A stretch of DNA of 64,000 nt. Source: Sphingopyxis sp. YF1. GTDB lineage: Bacteria; Pseudomonadota; Alphaproteobacteria; Sphingomonadales; Sphingomonadaceae. Of this stretch, positions 26,211 through 35,318 are shown in pieces. Made by a program: the position numbers and the translations under genes. Position 1 is the first letter of the stretch; the number at the start of each line of letters is the position of its first letter. The notes under the pieces were generated by a model. That model saw only the letters and a program-made list of their open reading frames with translations. It ran no database searches and had not been told where the DNA came from. Location: positions 3,224,001 to 3,288,000 of the forward strand of contig NZ_CP033204.1 in NCBI RefSeq assembly GCF_022701295.1, read 5' to 3'.

Positions 26211-27205
26211 GCGCCGAGCAGTCTCGCGGCGTGGAGCGCATGATAGGTGAGAATGCCCGAAGCGCCGGCCCGGCGGAAGGCGAGCAAGGTTTCGAGGACG
26301 AGCGCGTCGCGGTCGCCGGCTCCGGCCGCCGCGGCGGCCTCGATCATCGCATATTCGCCCGACACCTGATAGGTGAAGACGGGAACCTCGAAGCGCTGCT
26401 TCACCGCGCGCACGATGTCGAGATAGGGCAGGCCGGGCTTGACCATCACGCTGTCGGCCCCCTCGGCGAGGTCCATTTCGACCTCGCGCAGCGCCTCTTC
26501 GGCATTGGCGGGGTCCATCTGATAGCCCTTCTTGTCGCCCTTGAGCAGCCCGCGCGAGCCGACCGCGTCACGGAAGGGACCATAGAAGGCCGAGGCATAT
26601 TTGGCGGCGTAACTCATGATCTGGACATGGCCGAAACCCTCGGCCTCAAGCGACTTGCGGATCGCCCCGATGCGACCGTCCATCATGTCGCTGGGGGCGA
26701 TGATATCGGCGCCGGCGCGCGCCTGGTTGAGCGCCTGCCCGACGAGCACCGCGACCGTTTCGTCGTTGAGCACGCGGCCCGCGCCGTCGATCAACCCGTC
26801 CTGCCCATGACTGGTATAGGGGTCGAGCGCGACGTCGGTGAGAACGCCGATGTCGTCGCCGAGCGCCTGCTTGATCGCAGCCGTGGCGCGGCACATCAGA
26901 TTGGCGGGGTTGAGCGCTTCGGCGCCGTCGTCGCTGCGGCGATCGGCTTCGGTGTAGGGAAAGAGCGCAAGGCACGGAATGCCCGCGGCGACGGCCTCGC
27001 ACGCACGCGCGACAAGCAGGTCAACCGACCAGCGCGACACCCCGGGCAGGCTGGCGATCGGTTCTTCCACCCCCTCGCCCGCACAAACGAAGAGCGGCCA
27101 GATCAGATTGGCGGGGGTCAGATGCGTTTCGCGCACCATCGCGCGGCTCCATGCGGTCCGGCGGGTACGGCGCAGGCGAAGATCGGGAAAGGCGGCGCGA
27201 GTCAT
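26207..27205 (-). CDS. hemB: delta-aminolevulinic acid dehydratase (porphobilinogen synthase)
   Basis: 332 aa from ATG 27203-27205; longer upstream readings are Arg-rich and not supported. Condenses two 5-aminolevulinates to porphobilinogen in haem synthesis. Seen: RRTAWSRAMVRE, LTPANLIWPLFV, FPYTEADRRSDDGAEALNP, the ALDPYTSHGQDG loop, SYAAKYASAFYGPFRDAVGS and the Schiff-base Lys in MVKPGLPYLDI. The metal loop has one Cys (NLMCRATAAIKQ) rather than the zinc three-Cys cluster, as in Mg-dependent alphaproteobacterial enzymes. First gene of a four-gene translationally coupled cluster. Confidence 0.97.
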   Translation of the reverse strand: MTRAAFPDLRLRRTRRTAWSRAMVRETHLTPANLIWPLFVCAGEGVEEPIASLPGVSRWSVDLLVARACEAVAAGIPCLALFPYTEADRRSDDGAEALNPANLMCRATAAIKQALGDDIGVLTDVALDPYTSHGQDGLIDGAGRVLNDETVAVLVGQALNQARAGADIIAPSDMMDGRIGAIRKSLEAEGFGHVQIMSYAAKYASAFYGPFRDAVGSRGLLKGDKKGYQMDPANAEEALREVEMDLAEGADSVMVKPGLPYLDIVRAVKQRFEVPVFTYQVSGEYAMIEAAAAAGAGDRDALVLETLLAFRRAGASGILTYHALHAARLLGA

Positions 27206-27283
27206 GCGGCGTGCATAGCGGCGTGCGCGGCGTGGGCAAATGGTTCTTCTGCGCCCCTCCCCTTCGGGAGTGGGCCGCATTCG

Positions 27284-28843
27284 TCAGCTTCCGTCGCCGG
27301 CGCGTTTCGAAGCGACATCGGCGAGGCTGCCGAGCTTGGGTCCCTCAGCCGCCCTTGTCGCGACCGGCGCCAGCGCCGCGCCGGGGGTGATCGCGGTGAG
27401 CTGGCGAATGCGCGCGCGGAAATCGGCGAGCGCCTTGCCTTCGAGCCGCGCACGGGTGACGAAGCTGGCGGTCGCGGGGTTGACCGCGCGGCCGTTGCGA
27501 TAGACTTCGAAATGAAGGTGCGGGCCGGTCGAGAGCCCGGTCGAGCCGATATAGCCGATGACCTGCCCGCGATTGACGCGCTGCCCGGGGCGCACCGCGA
27601 TGCGGCTCATATGGCCGTAGCCGGTGCCGACGCCGCCGCCATGGTTGAGCTTGACGAAATTGCCGTAACCGCCGTGGCGTCCGGCGATCGCCACCGTGCC
27701 GTCGGTCACCGCATAGATGGGCGCGCCGTAACCGCCGCCGAAATCGGTGCCGCTGTGCATGCGCTTGTACCCGAGAATCGGGTGGCGGCGCATGCCGTAG
27801 CCCGAGGTCTGGCGCCCGTTGGTCGGCCGGACCATGCCACCGGTGGCCTGCCCGGCGCCCGACGCCTCGAACCATTGCAGGCGCCCGTCGACGGTCCATT
27901 CGACCATCGACAATTTCTGTTTTCCACCGCGCACCAGCCCGGCGTAGAGCAATTTCCCGACCTCGGTCTCGCCGGTTTCGGCGCGGCGATAGTCGACGAT
28001 GATGTCATATTCGTCGCTCGACCGGATTTCGCGGCCCACGGCGATCTGCTTGCCGATCACGCGCAGATAGGCCTGCACCGCCTCCGCGGGAGCGCCGGCA
28101 GCGCGCGCCGAGCGATAGAGGCTGTCGCCGACCTTGCCGCGGATGCGCAGCGGGGTCGCGTCGACGGCGATCGGGATACGGCGCATCACCAGACGCCCGT
28201 CGACCCGCTCCATCTCGATACGCAGGTCGAAGCGCGCGCGCATCGCGAGCGCATCGACGGGACGCGGCATGGTGCGCGCGGCGCGGCGGCCGAGGATCAG
28301 GTCGATGCGCGTGCCCGGCGCGATATCGGCGAGCGGCACGGCCGAGGACACCTGGCTCGCGAGCGCCTGCGCGTCGGCACGGCCGACCCCCGAACGTTCG
28401 AGCAGACGCGCAAAGCTGTCGCCGCTGCCCAATGTGGCGGTGAGTTCGATCTGCGGGCGTTCGGGAGTCTGCGTCAGCGGGCGCACCGCGTCGGTCGCCG
28501 CCATGTGGCGCCCGGTATCGCCGCCGAGCGCGAGCGGCACGATCATCTGCGCGCGCGCCTCGTTGAAATCGGCGGCATCGAGTGCGGGCGTGCCGCCTGC
28601 AACGACGGGTTCGACGCCGGGAAAGGTCGCGATCGCGCTGCCGCAGAGCAAGGTCAGTGTCGCAAGACCGCGCCACCATTCGCGCGAACCGATATTGTCG
28701 CCGAGATCGGGGACGAGATCGAGGTTGGCGAGCCGTTCGCGCCAGCCCTCATGCCATTTGGCGTCGCCCGGTTGCTCGGCATGACCGGCACGGCCAAAGG
28801 GAATCGCCTGCGTCATCGACAGCGCGGCCGCGTTGCCGGACAT
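27284..28843 (-). CDS. M23 family (LytM-type) metallopeptidase, membrane-anchored
   Basis: 519 aa from ATG 28841-28843. An in-frame TTG at 28871-28873 would add ten residues (LFQRHEPIAG) and is also plausible. An N-terminal hydrophobic segment (about 65-85) anchors it. Middle residues contain LysM/OapA-like regions (ELTATLGSGDSFARLLERSGV, then a second fold). The C-terminal M23 domain (about 380-480) has HSGTDFGGGYGAPIYA (zinc His and Asp) and GPHLHFEVYRNG (HxH), so an active endopeptidase is predicted. It probably cleaves peptidoglycan cross-links in the periplasm. It is divergent from the helicase gene. Confidence 0.92.
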   Translation of the reverse strand: MSGNAAALSMTQAIPFGRAGHAEQPGDAKWHEGWRERLANLDLVPDLGDNIGSREWWRGLATLTLLCGSAIATFPGVEPVVAGGTPALDAADFNEARAQMIVPLALGGDTGRHMAATDAVRPLTQTPERPQIELTATLGSGDSFARLLERSGVGRADAQALASQVSSAVPLADIAPGTRIDLILGRRAARTMPRPVDALAMRARFDLRIEMERVDGRLVMRRIPIAVDATPLRIRGKVGDSLYRSARAAGAPAEAVQAYLRVIGKQIAVGREIRSSDEYDIIVDYRRAETGETEVGKLLYAGLVRGGKQKLSMVEWTVDGRLQWFEASGAGQATGGMVRPTNGRQTSGYGMRRHPILGYKRMHSGTDFGGGYGAPIYAVTDGTVAIAGRHGGYGNFVKLNHGGGVGTGYGHMSRIAVRPGQRVNRGQVIGYIGSTGLSTGPHLHFEVYRNGRAVNPATASFVTRARLEGKALADFRARIRQLTAITPGAALAPVATRAAEGPKLGSLADVASKRAGDGS

Positions 28844-29140
28844 GCCCGCAATGGGTTCGTGACGCTGGAACAAAGACTGCAACCCCCATTCGACGCCCGC
28901 CGCGCCTCCCGCGCACGGAACATCGATGATGTTTCCGGCTGCCGGTCTGTAAACAAAGGCCGTTAAAGTCAATTTAACGGACGGCTGAAGCCCGGGGCCT
29001 TGCGGCGAGCCGTGGCGGCGGCGGGATTGGTTGCGACGCCGATATCCGCACGGCACGCCCCGCAATGGTGGATTTCTTTTCCGGCCCGTCGATCGGCTGT
29101 TGCGCCGCAGCGCAGCCCATGCCAGCACGGGGGCAAGGCA

Positions 29141-31921
29141 ATGACGTCAACCTCTTCCACCCCGGTCAAGGCAGTCCTTGGCCCCACCAACACCGGCAAA
29201 ACCCATTTGGCGGTCGAGCGCCTGACCGCTCATGCCAGCGGCATGATCGGCTTTCCGCTCCGGCTGCTGGCGCGCGAAGTCTATGACCGCGTCGTCAGGA
29301 TCAAGGGAGCAAACGAGGTCGCGCTGGTGACCGGCGAGGAGCGGATCATGCCCCCGCAGGCGCGCTACCTGCTCGGCACGATGGAGGCGCTCCCTCTGAC
29401 ACGCGACGTCGCCTTCGTCGGCATCGACGAGGCGCAGCTCGGCGCCGATCCCGAGCGCGGCCATGTCTTCACCGACCGCATGCTCCGCGCGCGCGGTCGC
29501 GAGGAGACGATGATCCTCGGATCGGCAAGCATCACCGGGCTGGTCCGCGACCTGGTGCCCGAGGCAGAGATTGTCGGGCGCCCGCGCTTCTCGACCCTGA
29601 GCTACGCCGGCACGTGCAAGCTGTCACGGCTGCCCAAGCGATCGGCGGTCGTTGCCTTCTCGGCCGAGGAGGTTTACGCGATCGCCGAAATGTTGCGCCG
29701 CTTTGCCGGCGGCGCGGCGGTGGTGATGGGGGCGCTCAGCCCGCGCACGCGCAACGCGCAGGTCGAGATGTTTCAGGCGGGCGAGGTCGATTATCTCGTC
29801 GCCACCGATGCGATCGGCATGGGGCTCAACCTCGACGTCCAGCACGTCGCCTTTGCGTCCTTGCAGAAATTCGACGGGCGGCGGTTGCGGCGGCTGACGA
29901 TCGCCGAGATGGCACAGATCGCCGGACGCGCCGGGCGGCACCAGCAGGACGGCAGTTTCGGCACCGTCGGCCTGCCCCAGGGCGGTTTCACCCCCGAGGA
30001 GATCCACGCGATCGAGGAGCATCATTTCCCGCCGTTGCAAAGCGTCTATTGGCGCAATCCCCTCCCCGGCTTCGGATCACTCGAACAATTGCTGGCCGAC
30101 CTCGCCGAGCCGCCGTCGCACCCGCGGCTGCGCGCGGCGCCCGAGGCGGTCGACCTCGCGGTGCTCAAGCATCTCGCGGGTGACATGGAAGTGCGCGCAC
30201 GCGGCGGCGATTTCGACGCGGTGGCGCGATTGTGGGACGCGTGCGGCCTCCCCGATTTCGAGCAATTGGGCGCCGAGCATCACAGCCGGACGGTGCTGAA
30301 GCTGTGGCAGTGGCGGACGAGCGGCGATGGCATGATCGACCCCGACTGGTTCGCACGGCGACTGGCACGGCTCGATTCGACCGACGGCGACATCGATCAG
30401 CTCGCGAGCCGGATCGCCGCGGTGCGGACGCTCTGCTTCATCGCGCAGCGCGGCGACTGGATCGCCGACGCCGCCGGCTGGACAGCACGCACGCAGGACC
30501 TCGAAGCCAGGCTGTCCGACGCGCTGCACGCGGCGCTGGCGCAGCGTTTCGTCGATCGGCGGCTTGCACTTCTCATCCGCGACGCCGGACAGCGCGACGC
30601 GGCATTGCCGGTCGCGGTCGGGCCCGACGGCACCGTCGCGGTCGACGGCGAGGCGATCGGGACGCTGAAGGGCTTCCAGTTCAAGGTCGACGCGACGGCG
30701 CGCGCGAGCGATCACCGGCTGCTGCTCGCCGCCGCCGAAAAGCATCTCCGCGCCGAACTCGCGCGCCGCGCCGCCGCGCTGGCCGAGGGCGAGGATGCCG
30801 CGCTTTCGCTGGTCGGCGCGCCGGGCGAGCCGCCGCGCCTCGCTTGGCATGGCGACGTCGTCGCGACACTCGCCAAGGGGCCGACGCTCGTCCAGCCGGC
30901 GATCCAGATCGAACCCGCACTGCGCCGGCTCGACCCGCCGCAGGTGCAGGCGATTTCCGAACGGCTGCACCGCTTCGTCGCGGCGCAACTCACACGCCAC
31001 GCCGGACCGCTCGCGGCGATGGGCGCTGCCGCGGGCGACCTGTTCACTCCGCCGCGTGTCCGCGCCCTTCTCGCGGCACTGGTCGACGGCGGCGGCTTCG
31101 TCGCACGTGACGGCGTCGATGCGCAGCTTGCCGCACTGAGCGCCGATGAACGTCCCCAGCTGCGCAAGATCGGCCTGACCATCGGCTCGCTCGATCTGTT
31201 CCATCCCGCGCTGCTGAAGCCCGAAGCGGTGCGCTGGCGCGCCGCGCTGCTCGCCGCGCAGCAAGGGGGCCATGTGCCCGCGCTGCCGCCGCACGGCGCG
31301 GTGTGGCAGAAAAACGGCCTGCCGGCCGCGCTCGCCATCGCCGGCTTTCGCCGCTGCGGCGACGGATGGCTGCGTATCGATATGGCCGAACGCCTCGCGC
31401 GGCAGGCACACGCCGCACGCTTGCAGGCCGACGCCAAACCCGCCGCGCCGATCGCGGGCGGAGACGAGCATGACGAGGACCATGGCGGGCACGAAACCGC
31501 CGCCACCGCCGCCCCGCCCGCAGGTTTTGCGATCGACTCGGCACTCGCCACCTCGCTGGGACTCGACGACGCGGCGCGGCGCGGCTTGCTGCAGGCGTTC
31601 GGTTTTCGAAGCGTCGGCGATCCCGAACTCGACCGCTGGCGCTGGTCGGGGCATCGCGGCCGCGACAAGAAGCCGCGCCGCAAGCCTGCCCGGAAACAGG
31701 GACAGCGCCCGCAATCGGCGCAGCCTGTCGCCGTGGCCGGGAAGGACCGGTCGTTCGCCGCACCCGGCACGCCGCACAAGAACAAGAGGCACAAGGGCGG
31801 CAAGCCCGGCACCCCGCCGCCGCGACAGGATCGGCCCGACCGGACGGCCCGGCGCGGCCCGTCGCCGCACAGCCCGTTCGCCGGCCTCGCCGCGCTGCTC
31901 GCCGACGCGCGGAAGGATTGA
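29141..31921 (+). CDS. SUV3-like DEAD/DEAH-family RNA helicase
   Basis: 926 aa. Closest in layout to alphaproteobacterial homologues of the mitochondrial RNA helicase SUV3, which works in RNA degradation. Walker A is GPTNTGKTH at residues 14-22, the Walker B variant is DEAQ (VGIDEAQLG), motif V is VATDAIGMGLNLD and motif VI is QIAGRAGRH. The C-terminal half is long and helical, ending in a Lys/Arg-rich disordered tail (KKPRRKPARKQGQ) that likely binds RNA. ATG 29141 has GGGGCAAGG upstream; in-frame extensions to 29000 are not supported. The stop overlaps the S4-domain gene by one base. Confidence 0.93.
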   Translation: MTSTSSTPVKAVLGPTNTGKTHLAVERLTAHASGMIGFPLRLLAREVYDRVVRIKGANEVALVTGEERIMPPQARYLLGTMEALPLTRDVAFVGIDEAQLGADPERGHVFTDRMLRARGREETMILGSASITGLVRDLVPEAEIVGRPRFSTLSYAGTCKLSRLPKRSAVVAFSAEEVYAIAEMLRRFAGGAAVVMGALSPRTRNAQVEMFQAGEVDYLVATDAIGMGLNLDVQHVAFASLQKFDGRRLRRLTIAEMAQIAGRAGRHQQDGSFGTVGLPQGGFTPEEIHAIEEHHFPPLQSVYWRNPLPGFGSLEQLLADLAEPPSHPRLRAAPEAVDLAVLKHLAGDMEVRARGGDFDAVARLWDACGLPDFEQLGAEHHSRTVLKLWQWRTSGDGMIDPDWFARRLARLDSTDGDIDQLASRIAAVRTLCFIAQRGDWIADAAGWTARTQDLEARLSDALHAALAQRFVDRRLALLIRDAGQRDAALPVAVGPDGTVAVDGEAIGTLKGFQFKVDATARASDHRLLLAAAEKHLRAELARRAAALAEGEDAALSLVGAPGEPPRLAWHGDVVATLAKGPTLVQPAIQIEPALRRLDPPQVQAISERLHRFVAAQLTRHAGPLAAMGAAAGDLFTPPRVRALLAALVDGGGFVARDGVDAQLAALSADERPQLRKIGLTIGSLDLFHPALLKPEAVRWRAALLAAQQGGHVPALPPHGAVWQKNGLPAALAIAGFRRCGDGWLRIDMAERLARQAHAARLQADAKPAAPIAGGDEHDEDHGGHETAATAAPPAGFAIDSALATSLGLDDAARRGLLQAFGFRSVGDPELDRWRWSGHRGRDKKPRRKPARKQGQRPQSAQPVAVAGKDRSFAAPGTPHKNKRHKGGKPGTPPPRQDRPDRTARRGPSPHSPFAGLAALLADARKD

Positions 31922-32217
31922 TGTCCAGCCCGGGGGCCGCAGGGAGCATCCGGCTCGACAAGCTGCTCTGGTATCTGCGGTTCGCACGCTCGCGCGCGAT
32001 CGCACAGGCGATGGTCGCGGCGGGGCATATCCGGCTCGACGGCCGGCGCGTGACGCGCGCTTCGGCGGCGGTGCACGCCGGTGCGACGCTGGTGCTGCCG
32101 ATCGGCGAACGAATCGAAGTCATCCGGCTGCTGACGCTGCCGTTGCGTCGCGGTCCCGCGCCCGAAGCGCAGGCTTGCTACACACGTCTCGATCCCGTGG
32201 CTCCCGCCGCGAGTTGA
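31921..32217 (+). CDS. S4-domain RNA-binding protein (HslR-like)
   Basis: 98 aa. The S4 fold occupies residues about 10-60: SIRLDKLLWYLRFARSRAIAQAMVAAGHIRLDGRRV. HslR/Hsp15 binds 50S subunits carrying stalled nascent chains and recycles them. This protein is shorter than E. coli Hsp15 (133 aa) and lacks its long basic tail. ATG 31921 overlaps the helicase stop (TGATG), with GGAAGG at 31911-31916. Tight coupling to the SUV3-like helicase suggests joint work on RNA or ribosomes (inference). Confidence 0.9.
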   Translation: MSSPGAAGSIRLDKLLWYLRFARSRAIAQAMVAAGHIRLDGRRVTRASAAVHAGATLVLPIGERIEVIRLLTLPLRRGPAPEAQACYTRLDPVAPAAS

Positions 32218-32274
32218 ACTATCGGCGCGACGAGAAATGCTGTGCCGCCAAAGCGGCGCCGGGCGGCTATTCGA

Positions 32275-32332
32275 TGAGAGTGATTCGCAACAGTCGCTTA
32301 GCGTTGACGCGTGCGCGCCGCGCGGCCTAGAG
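32275..32332 (+). promoter_or_regulatory. fdxA promoter region with a Fur-like box
   Basis: TGAGAGTGATTCGCAA at 32275-32290 resembles Fur-type boxes described in alphaproteobacteria. It is followed by a candidate -35 TTGACG (32304-32309), 17 bp, and -10 CTAGAG (32327-32332), about 60 bp upstream of fdxA. The -10 is weak, and iron control is inference. Confidence 0.4.
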
Positions 32333-32391
32333 GCGCTGAATCGCATCTGTTGGACGGCGAGGACGCCGCCTTCGAAGGGAGCCTGTATTCC

Positions 32392-32730
32392 ATGACCTAT
32401 GTCGTCACCGACGCCTGCATCCGGTGCAAATATATGGACTGCGTCGAGGTGTGCCCCGTCGACTGTTTCTATGAGGGCGAGAATATGCTCGTCATCAACC
32501 CGAACGAGTGCATCGATTGCGGCGTGTGCGAACCCGAATGCCCCGCCGAGGCGATCCTGCCCGACACCGAGAGCGGCCTCGAAAAATGGCTCGAGCTCAA
32601 CACCAAATTCAGCGCCGAATGGCCGAACATCACGGTCAAGAAGGACAGCCCGGCCGACGCCGACGAATTCAAGGGCGTCGAAGGCAAGTTCGAGACGCAT
32701 TTCTCACCCGAGCCCGGCGAAGGCGACTGA
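32392..32730 (+). CDS. fdxA: 7Fe-type ferredoxin FdxA
   Basis: 112 aa electron carrier with one [3Fe-4S] and one [4Fe-4S] cluster by family. Nine Cys are visible at residues 9, 12, 17, 21, 25, 40, 43, 46 and 50, in the FdxA pattern ([20 protein letters not shown] and [13 protein letters not shown]). The 60-residue C-terminal extension ([17 protein letters not shown]) is typical of FdxA. ATG 32392 is the only start giving the family N-terminus. A terminator follows. Confidence 0.97.
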   Translation: MTYVVTDACIRCKYMDCVEVCPVDCFYEGENMLVINPNECIDCGVCEPECPAEAILPDTESGLEKWLELNTKFSAEWPNITVKKDSPADADEFKGVEGKFETHFSPEPGEGD

Positions 32731-32750
32731 AGCCGGTCGACAGGGATTCG

Positions 32751-32780
32751 GAAGGGCGGGACTTTCCCGCCCTTCTTTTT
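32751..32780 (+). terminator. rho-independent terminator after fdxA
   Basis: GAAGGGCGGGA (32751-32761) pairs perfectly with TCCCGCCCTTC, followed by TTTTT. Confidence 0.93.
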
Positions 32781-32883
32781 GCCCTCTTGAATCCGCCGCG
32801 CACGGCGCCGATGTAGGGCGGTGGAGGGGCCAGCCCGCCGAATTCTCGGTGCGGTATCCCGGATAATGAAGGACGCATTCCCA

Positions 32884-33531
32884 ATGATCGACCCGCTCGC
32901 CGCTTTGGTGCCCACCGTCGTTGAACAGTCGAGCCGCGGCGAGCGCGCCTTCGACATCTTCTCGCGCCTGCTGCGCGAACGCATCATCTTCGTCACCGGC
33001 GAGGTCGAGGACCAGATGGCCTCGCTGATCGTCGCCCAGCTTTTGTTCCTCGAATCGGAAAATCCGAAGAAGGACATCTACATGTACATCAACTCGCCGG
33101 GCGGCGTCGTCACGGCGGGCATGGCGATCCACGACACCATGCAATATATCCGCCCGCGCGTCGGCACGGTGTGCATCGGCCAGGCCGCATCGATGGGCAG
33201 CTTCCTGCTCGCCGCGGGCGAACCCGGCATGCGCGTCGCGCTGACCAACGCCCGCGTGATGGTCCACCAGCCGTCGGGCGGCGCGCGCGGCATGGCGTCG
33301 GACATCGAGATCCAGGCCAAGGAAATCCTGCGCATCCGCAAGCGGATGAACGACCTCTATGTCCAGTATACCGGCAAGTCGCTGAAAGAGATCGAAAAGG
33401 CGATGGACCGCGACACCTTCCTCGAGGCCGACGAAGCCAAAGCATTCGGGCTGGTCGACCATGTCTATGACCGCCGCCCCGACGGCGATTCCGCGACCAA
33501 GGACCTCGGCAGCGGCGGCGCCCCCGAATGA
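32884..33531 (+). CDS. clpP: ATP-dependent Clp protease proteolytic subunit
   Basis: 215 aa. Tetradecameric serine protease barrel fed by ClpX or ClpA. The catalytic triad is visible: Ser103 (GQAASMGS), His128 (MVHQPSGG) and Asp177 ([11 protein letters not shown]). Hydrophobic docking-pocket residues for ClpX and the IGF-loop are typical. I chose ATG 32884 ([15 protein letters not shown]), with AAGGA 10 bp upstream. In-frame ATG 32866 and GTG 32821 would give longer forms. clpX follows 250 bp downstream. Confidence 0.97.
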   Translation: MIDPLAALVPTVVEQSSRGERAFDIFSRLLRERIIFVTGEVEDQMASLIVAQLLFLESENPKKDIYMYINSPGGVVTAGMAIHDTMQYIRPRVGTVCIGQAASMGSFLLAAGEPGMRVALTNARVMVHQPSGGARGMASDIEIQAKEILRIRKRMNDLYVQYTGKSLKEIEKAMDRDTFLEADEAKAFGLVDHVYDRRPDGDSATKDLGSGGAPE

Positions 33532-33781
33532 CCCGGCGCGATCCGCGGACGGGCGCCTCGCCGCGCCGTCCGCGGGCCATGCCCGGACCGCCGATCGCCG
33601 GTAACCGCGTTTCTTGACGCCCCGTTCGCCGCATGTCGCTAGCCGGGGGCATTGTCCCGCCGTCACCCAATTGCCATATTGTAATTGGGTGGTCGCGGGC
33701 TAGGATAATGGACGGCGCCTCCAGCGGGGGCGGCGTCACCATGGGCCACGCGGCGTTTTGCGCGGCCCCAGAAGGAATTTT

Positions 33782-35050
33782 ATGACCAAGCTCTCCGGCT
33801 CCGACAGCAAGAGCACGCTTTACTGCTCATTCTGCGGCAAGTCGCAGCACGAGGTCCGCAAGCTCATCGCGGGCCCGACCGTCTTCATCTGCGACGAATG
33901 CGTCGAACTGTGCAACGACATCATTCGCGAAGAGATCAAGGGCGGCGTCGCCGCGCGCAAGGACGGCGCGGTACCGACCCCGCTCGAAATCTGCCAGCAT
34001 CTCGACAATTATGTGATCGGCCAGAACACCGCCAAGCGCGTGCTGTCGGTCGCGGTGCACAACCATTACAAGCGCCTCGCCAATTCGGGCCGCGGCGACG
34101 AAGTCGAACTGGCGAAGTCGAACATCCTGCTCGTCGGCCCGACCGGCAGCGGCAAGACGCTGCTCGCGCAGACGCTCGCGCGCTTCCTCGACGTCCCCTT
34201 CACCATGGCCGATGCGACGACGCTCACCGAAGCGGGCTATGTCGGCGAGGATGTCGAGAACATCATCCTCAAGCTGCTCCAGGCCAGCGACTACAACGTC
34301 GAAAAGGCGCAGCGCGGGATCGTCTATATCGACGAAATCGACAAGATCAGCCGCAAGGCCGAAAATCCGTCGATTACCCGCGATGTGTCGGGTGAAGGCG
34401 TGCAGCAGGCCCTGCTCAAGCTGATGGAAGGCACGACCGCATCGGTTCCGCCGCAGGGCGGGCGCAAGCATCCGCAGCAGGAATTCCTGCAGGTCGACAC
34501 GACCAACATCCTCTTCATCGCGGGCGGCGCGTTCAGCGGCCTCGAAAAGATCATCGGCGACCGCCTGCAGGGCAAGTCGATCGGTTTCGGCGCGCATGTC
34601 GCCGGCCCCGACGAACGCCGCCAGGGCGAAGTGCTCAAACAGATCGAGCCCGAAGATCTCCTGAAGTTCGGGCTGATCCCCGAATTCGTCGGCCGCCTGC
34701 CCGTCATCGCGACGCTCGAGGATCTCGATGTCGACGCGCTGGTCAAGATTCTCGGCGAGCCCAAGAATGCGCTGGTCAAGCAGTACCGCAAGCTGTTCGA
34801 CCTCGAAGAGGTCGCGCTGACCTTCACCGACGATGCGCTTGTCGCGGTCGCCAAGAAGGCGATCGAACGCAAGACCGGCGCACGCGGGCTGCGCTCGATC
34901 GTCGAAGCGATCCTGCTCGACACGATGTTCGACCTGCCCGACCTGACCGATGTGGTCGAGATCGTCGTCGACAAGGATGTCGTCGAGGGCCGCAAGGACC
35001 CTGTTCGCGTCTATGCCGACAAGGCGAAGGAGGCCGGCGACGCCGCCTGA
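33782..35050 (+). CDS. clpX: ATP-dependent Clp protease ATP-binding subunit ClpX
   Basis: 422 aa AAA+ unfoldase. The N-terminal C4 zinc domain ([11 protein letters not shown] ... CDECVELC) is followed by Walker A GPTGSGKT, Walker B YIDEIDKI, pore-loop GYVGEDVE, the RKHPQQEF region (RKH loop), the IGF-loop ([10 protein letters not shown]) that docks on ClpP, and [16 protein letters not shown] lies just upstream of ATG 33782. The 250-bp clpP-clpX gap contains a T-poor stretch and a possible TTGACG at 33614, so clpX may have its own promoter. Confidence 0.98.
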   Translation: MTKLSGSDSKSTLYCSFCGKSQHEVRKLIAGPTVFICDECVELCNDIIREEIKGGVAARKDGAVPTPLEICQHLDNYVIGQNTAKRVLSVAVHNHYKRLANSGRGDEVELAKSNILLVGPTGSGKTLLAQTLARFLDVPFTMADATTLTEAGYVGEDVENIILKLLQASDYNVEKAQRGIVYIDEIDKISRKAENPSITRDVSGEGVQQALLKLMEGTTASVPPQGGRKHPQQEFLQVDTTNILFIAGGAFSGLEKIIGDRLQGKSIGFGAHVAGPDERRQGEVLKQIEPEDLLKFGLIPEFVGRLPVIATLEDLDVDALVKILGEPKNALVKQYRKLFDLEEVALTFTDDALVAVAKKAIERKTGARGLRSIVEAILLDTMFDLPDLTDVVEIVVDKDVVEGRKDPVRVYADKAKEAGDAA

Positions 35051-35118
35051 GTCGCGGTAACCCCGGCCGAAATGCGGCCGGTGATGTTGCATTGCAGCAA
35101 CAGTCGCGAAGAAAAACG

Positions 35119-35149
35119 CAACCCCGCCTGTGGATAACTCGCGGGGTTG
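35119..35149. other. 9-bp inverted repeat with a consensus DnaA box in its loop
   Basis: CAACCCCGC (35119-35127) pairs perfectly with GCGGGGTTG (35141-35149). The loop holds TGTGGATAA at 35129-35137, which is an exact TTATCCACA DnaA box on the minus strand. It lies 69 bp after clpX. No T-run follows, so it is a weak terminator candidate. A single box is not an origin. Confidence 0.5.
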
Positions 35150-35208
35150 TACGCAAATGCGCGCTTTTTGGCGGGACTGACAAAAGCGCTGCCGCACACG
35201 GCTTGCAC

Positions 35209-35227
35209 TGTCACATTTGCTGTCACA
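35209..35227. promoter_or_regulatory. tandem TGTCACA motif upstream of the Oar-like receptor gene
   Basis: TGTCACA at 35209-35215 and 35221-35227, spaced 12 bp start to start, about 92 bp before the receptor ATG. The same core, in the opposite orientation, is repeated upstream of the TPR gene at 1601. Confidence 0.4.
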
Positions 35228-35318
35228 ATCGTGCCACATGCGGGCTTCAGGGGCGCTCACAGGTCAGGCGCGCCCCGAATATGCGTGCCTGCCGAATGCA
35301 CCACCAAAGGGGATTTCC

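Noticed and set aside
26231..28966. 911-codon plus-strand open frame spanning hemB and the M23 peptidase
   Set aside because: Crosses two unrelated confirmed genes on the other strand; shadow frame only.
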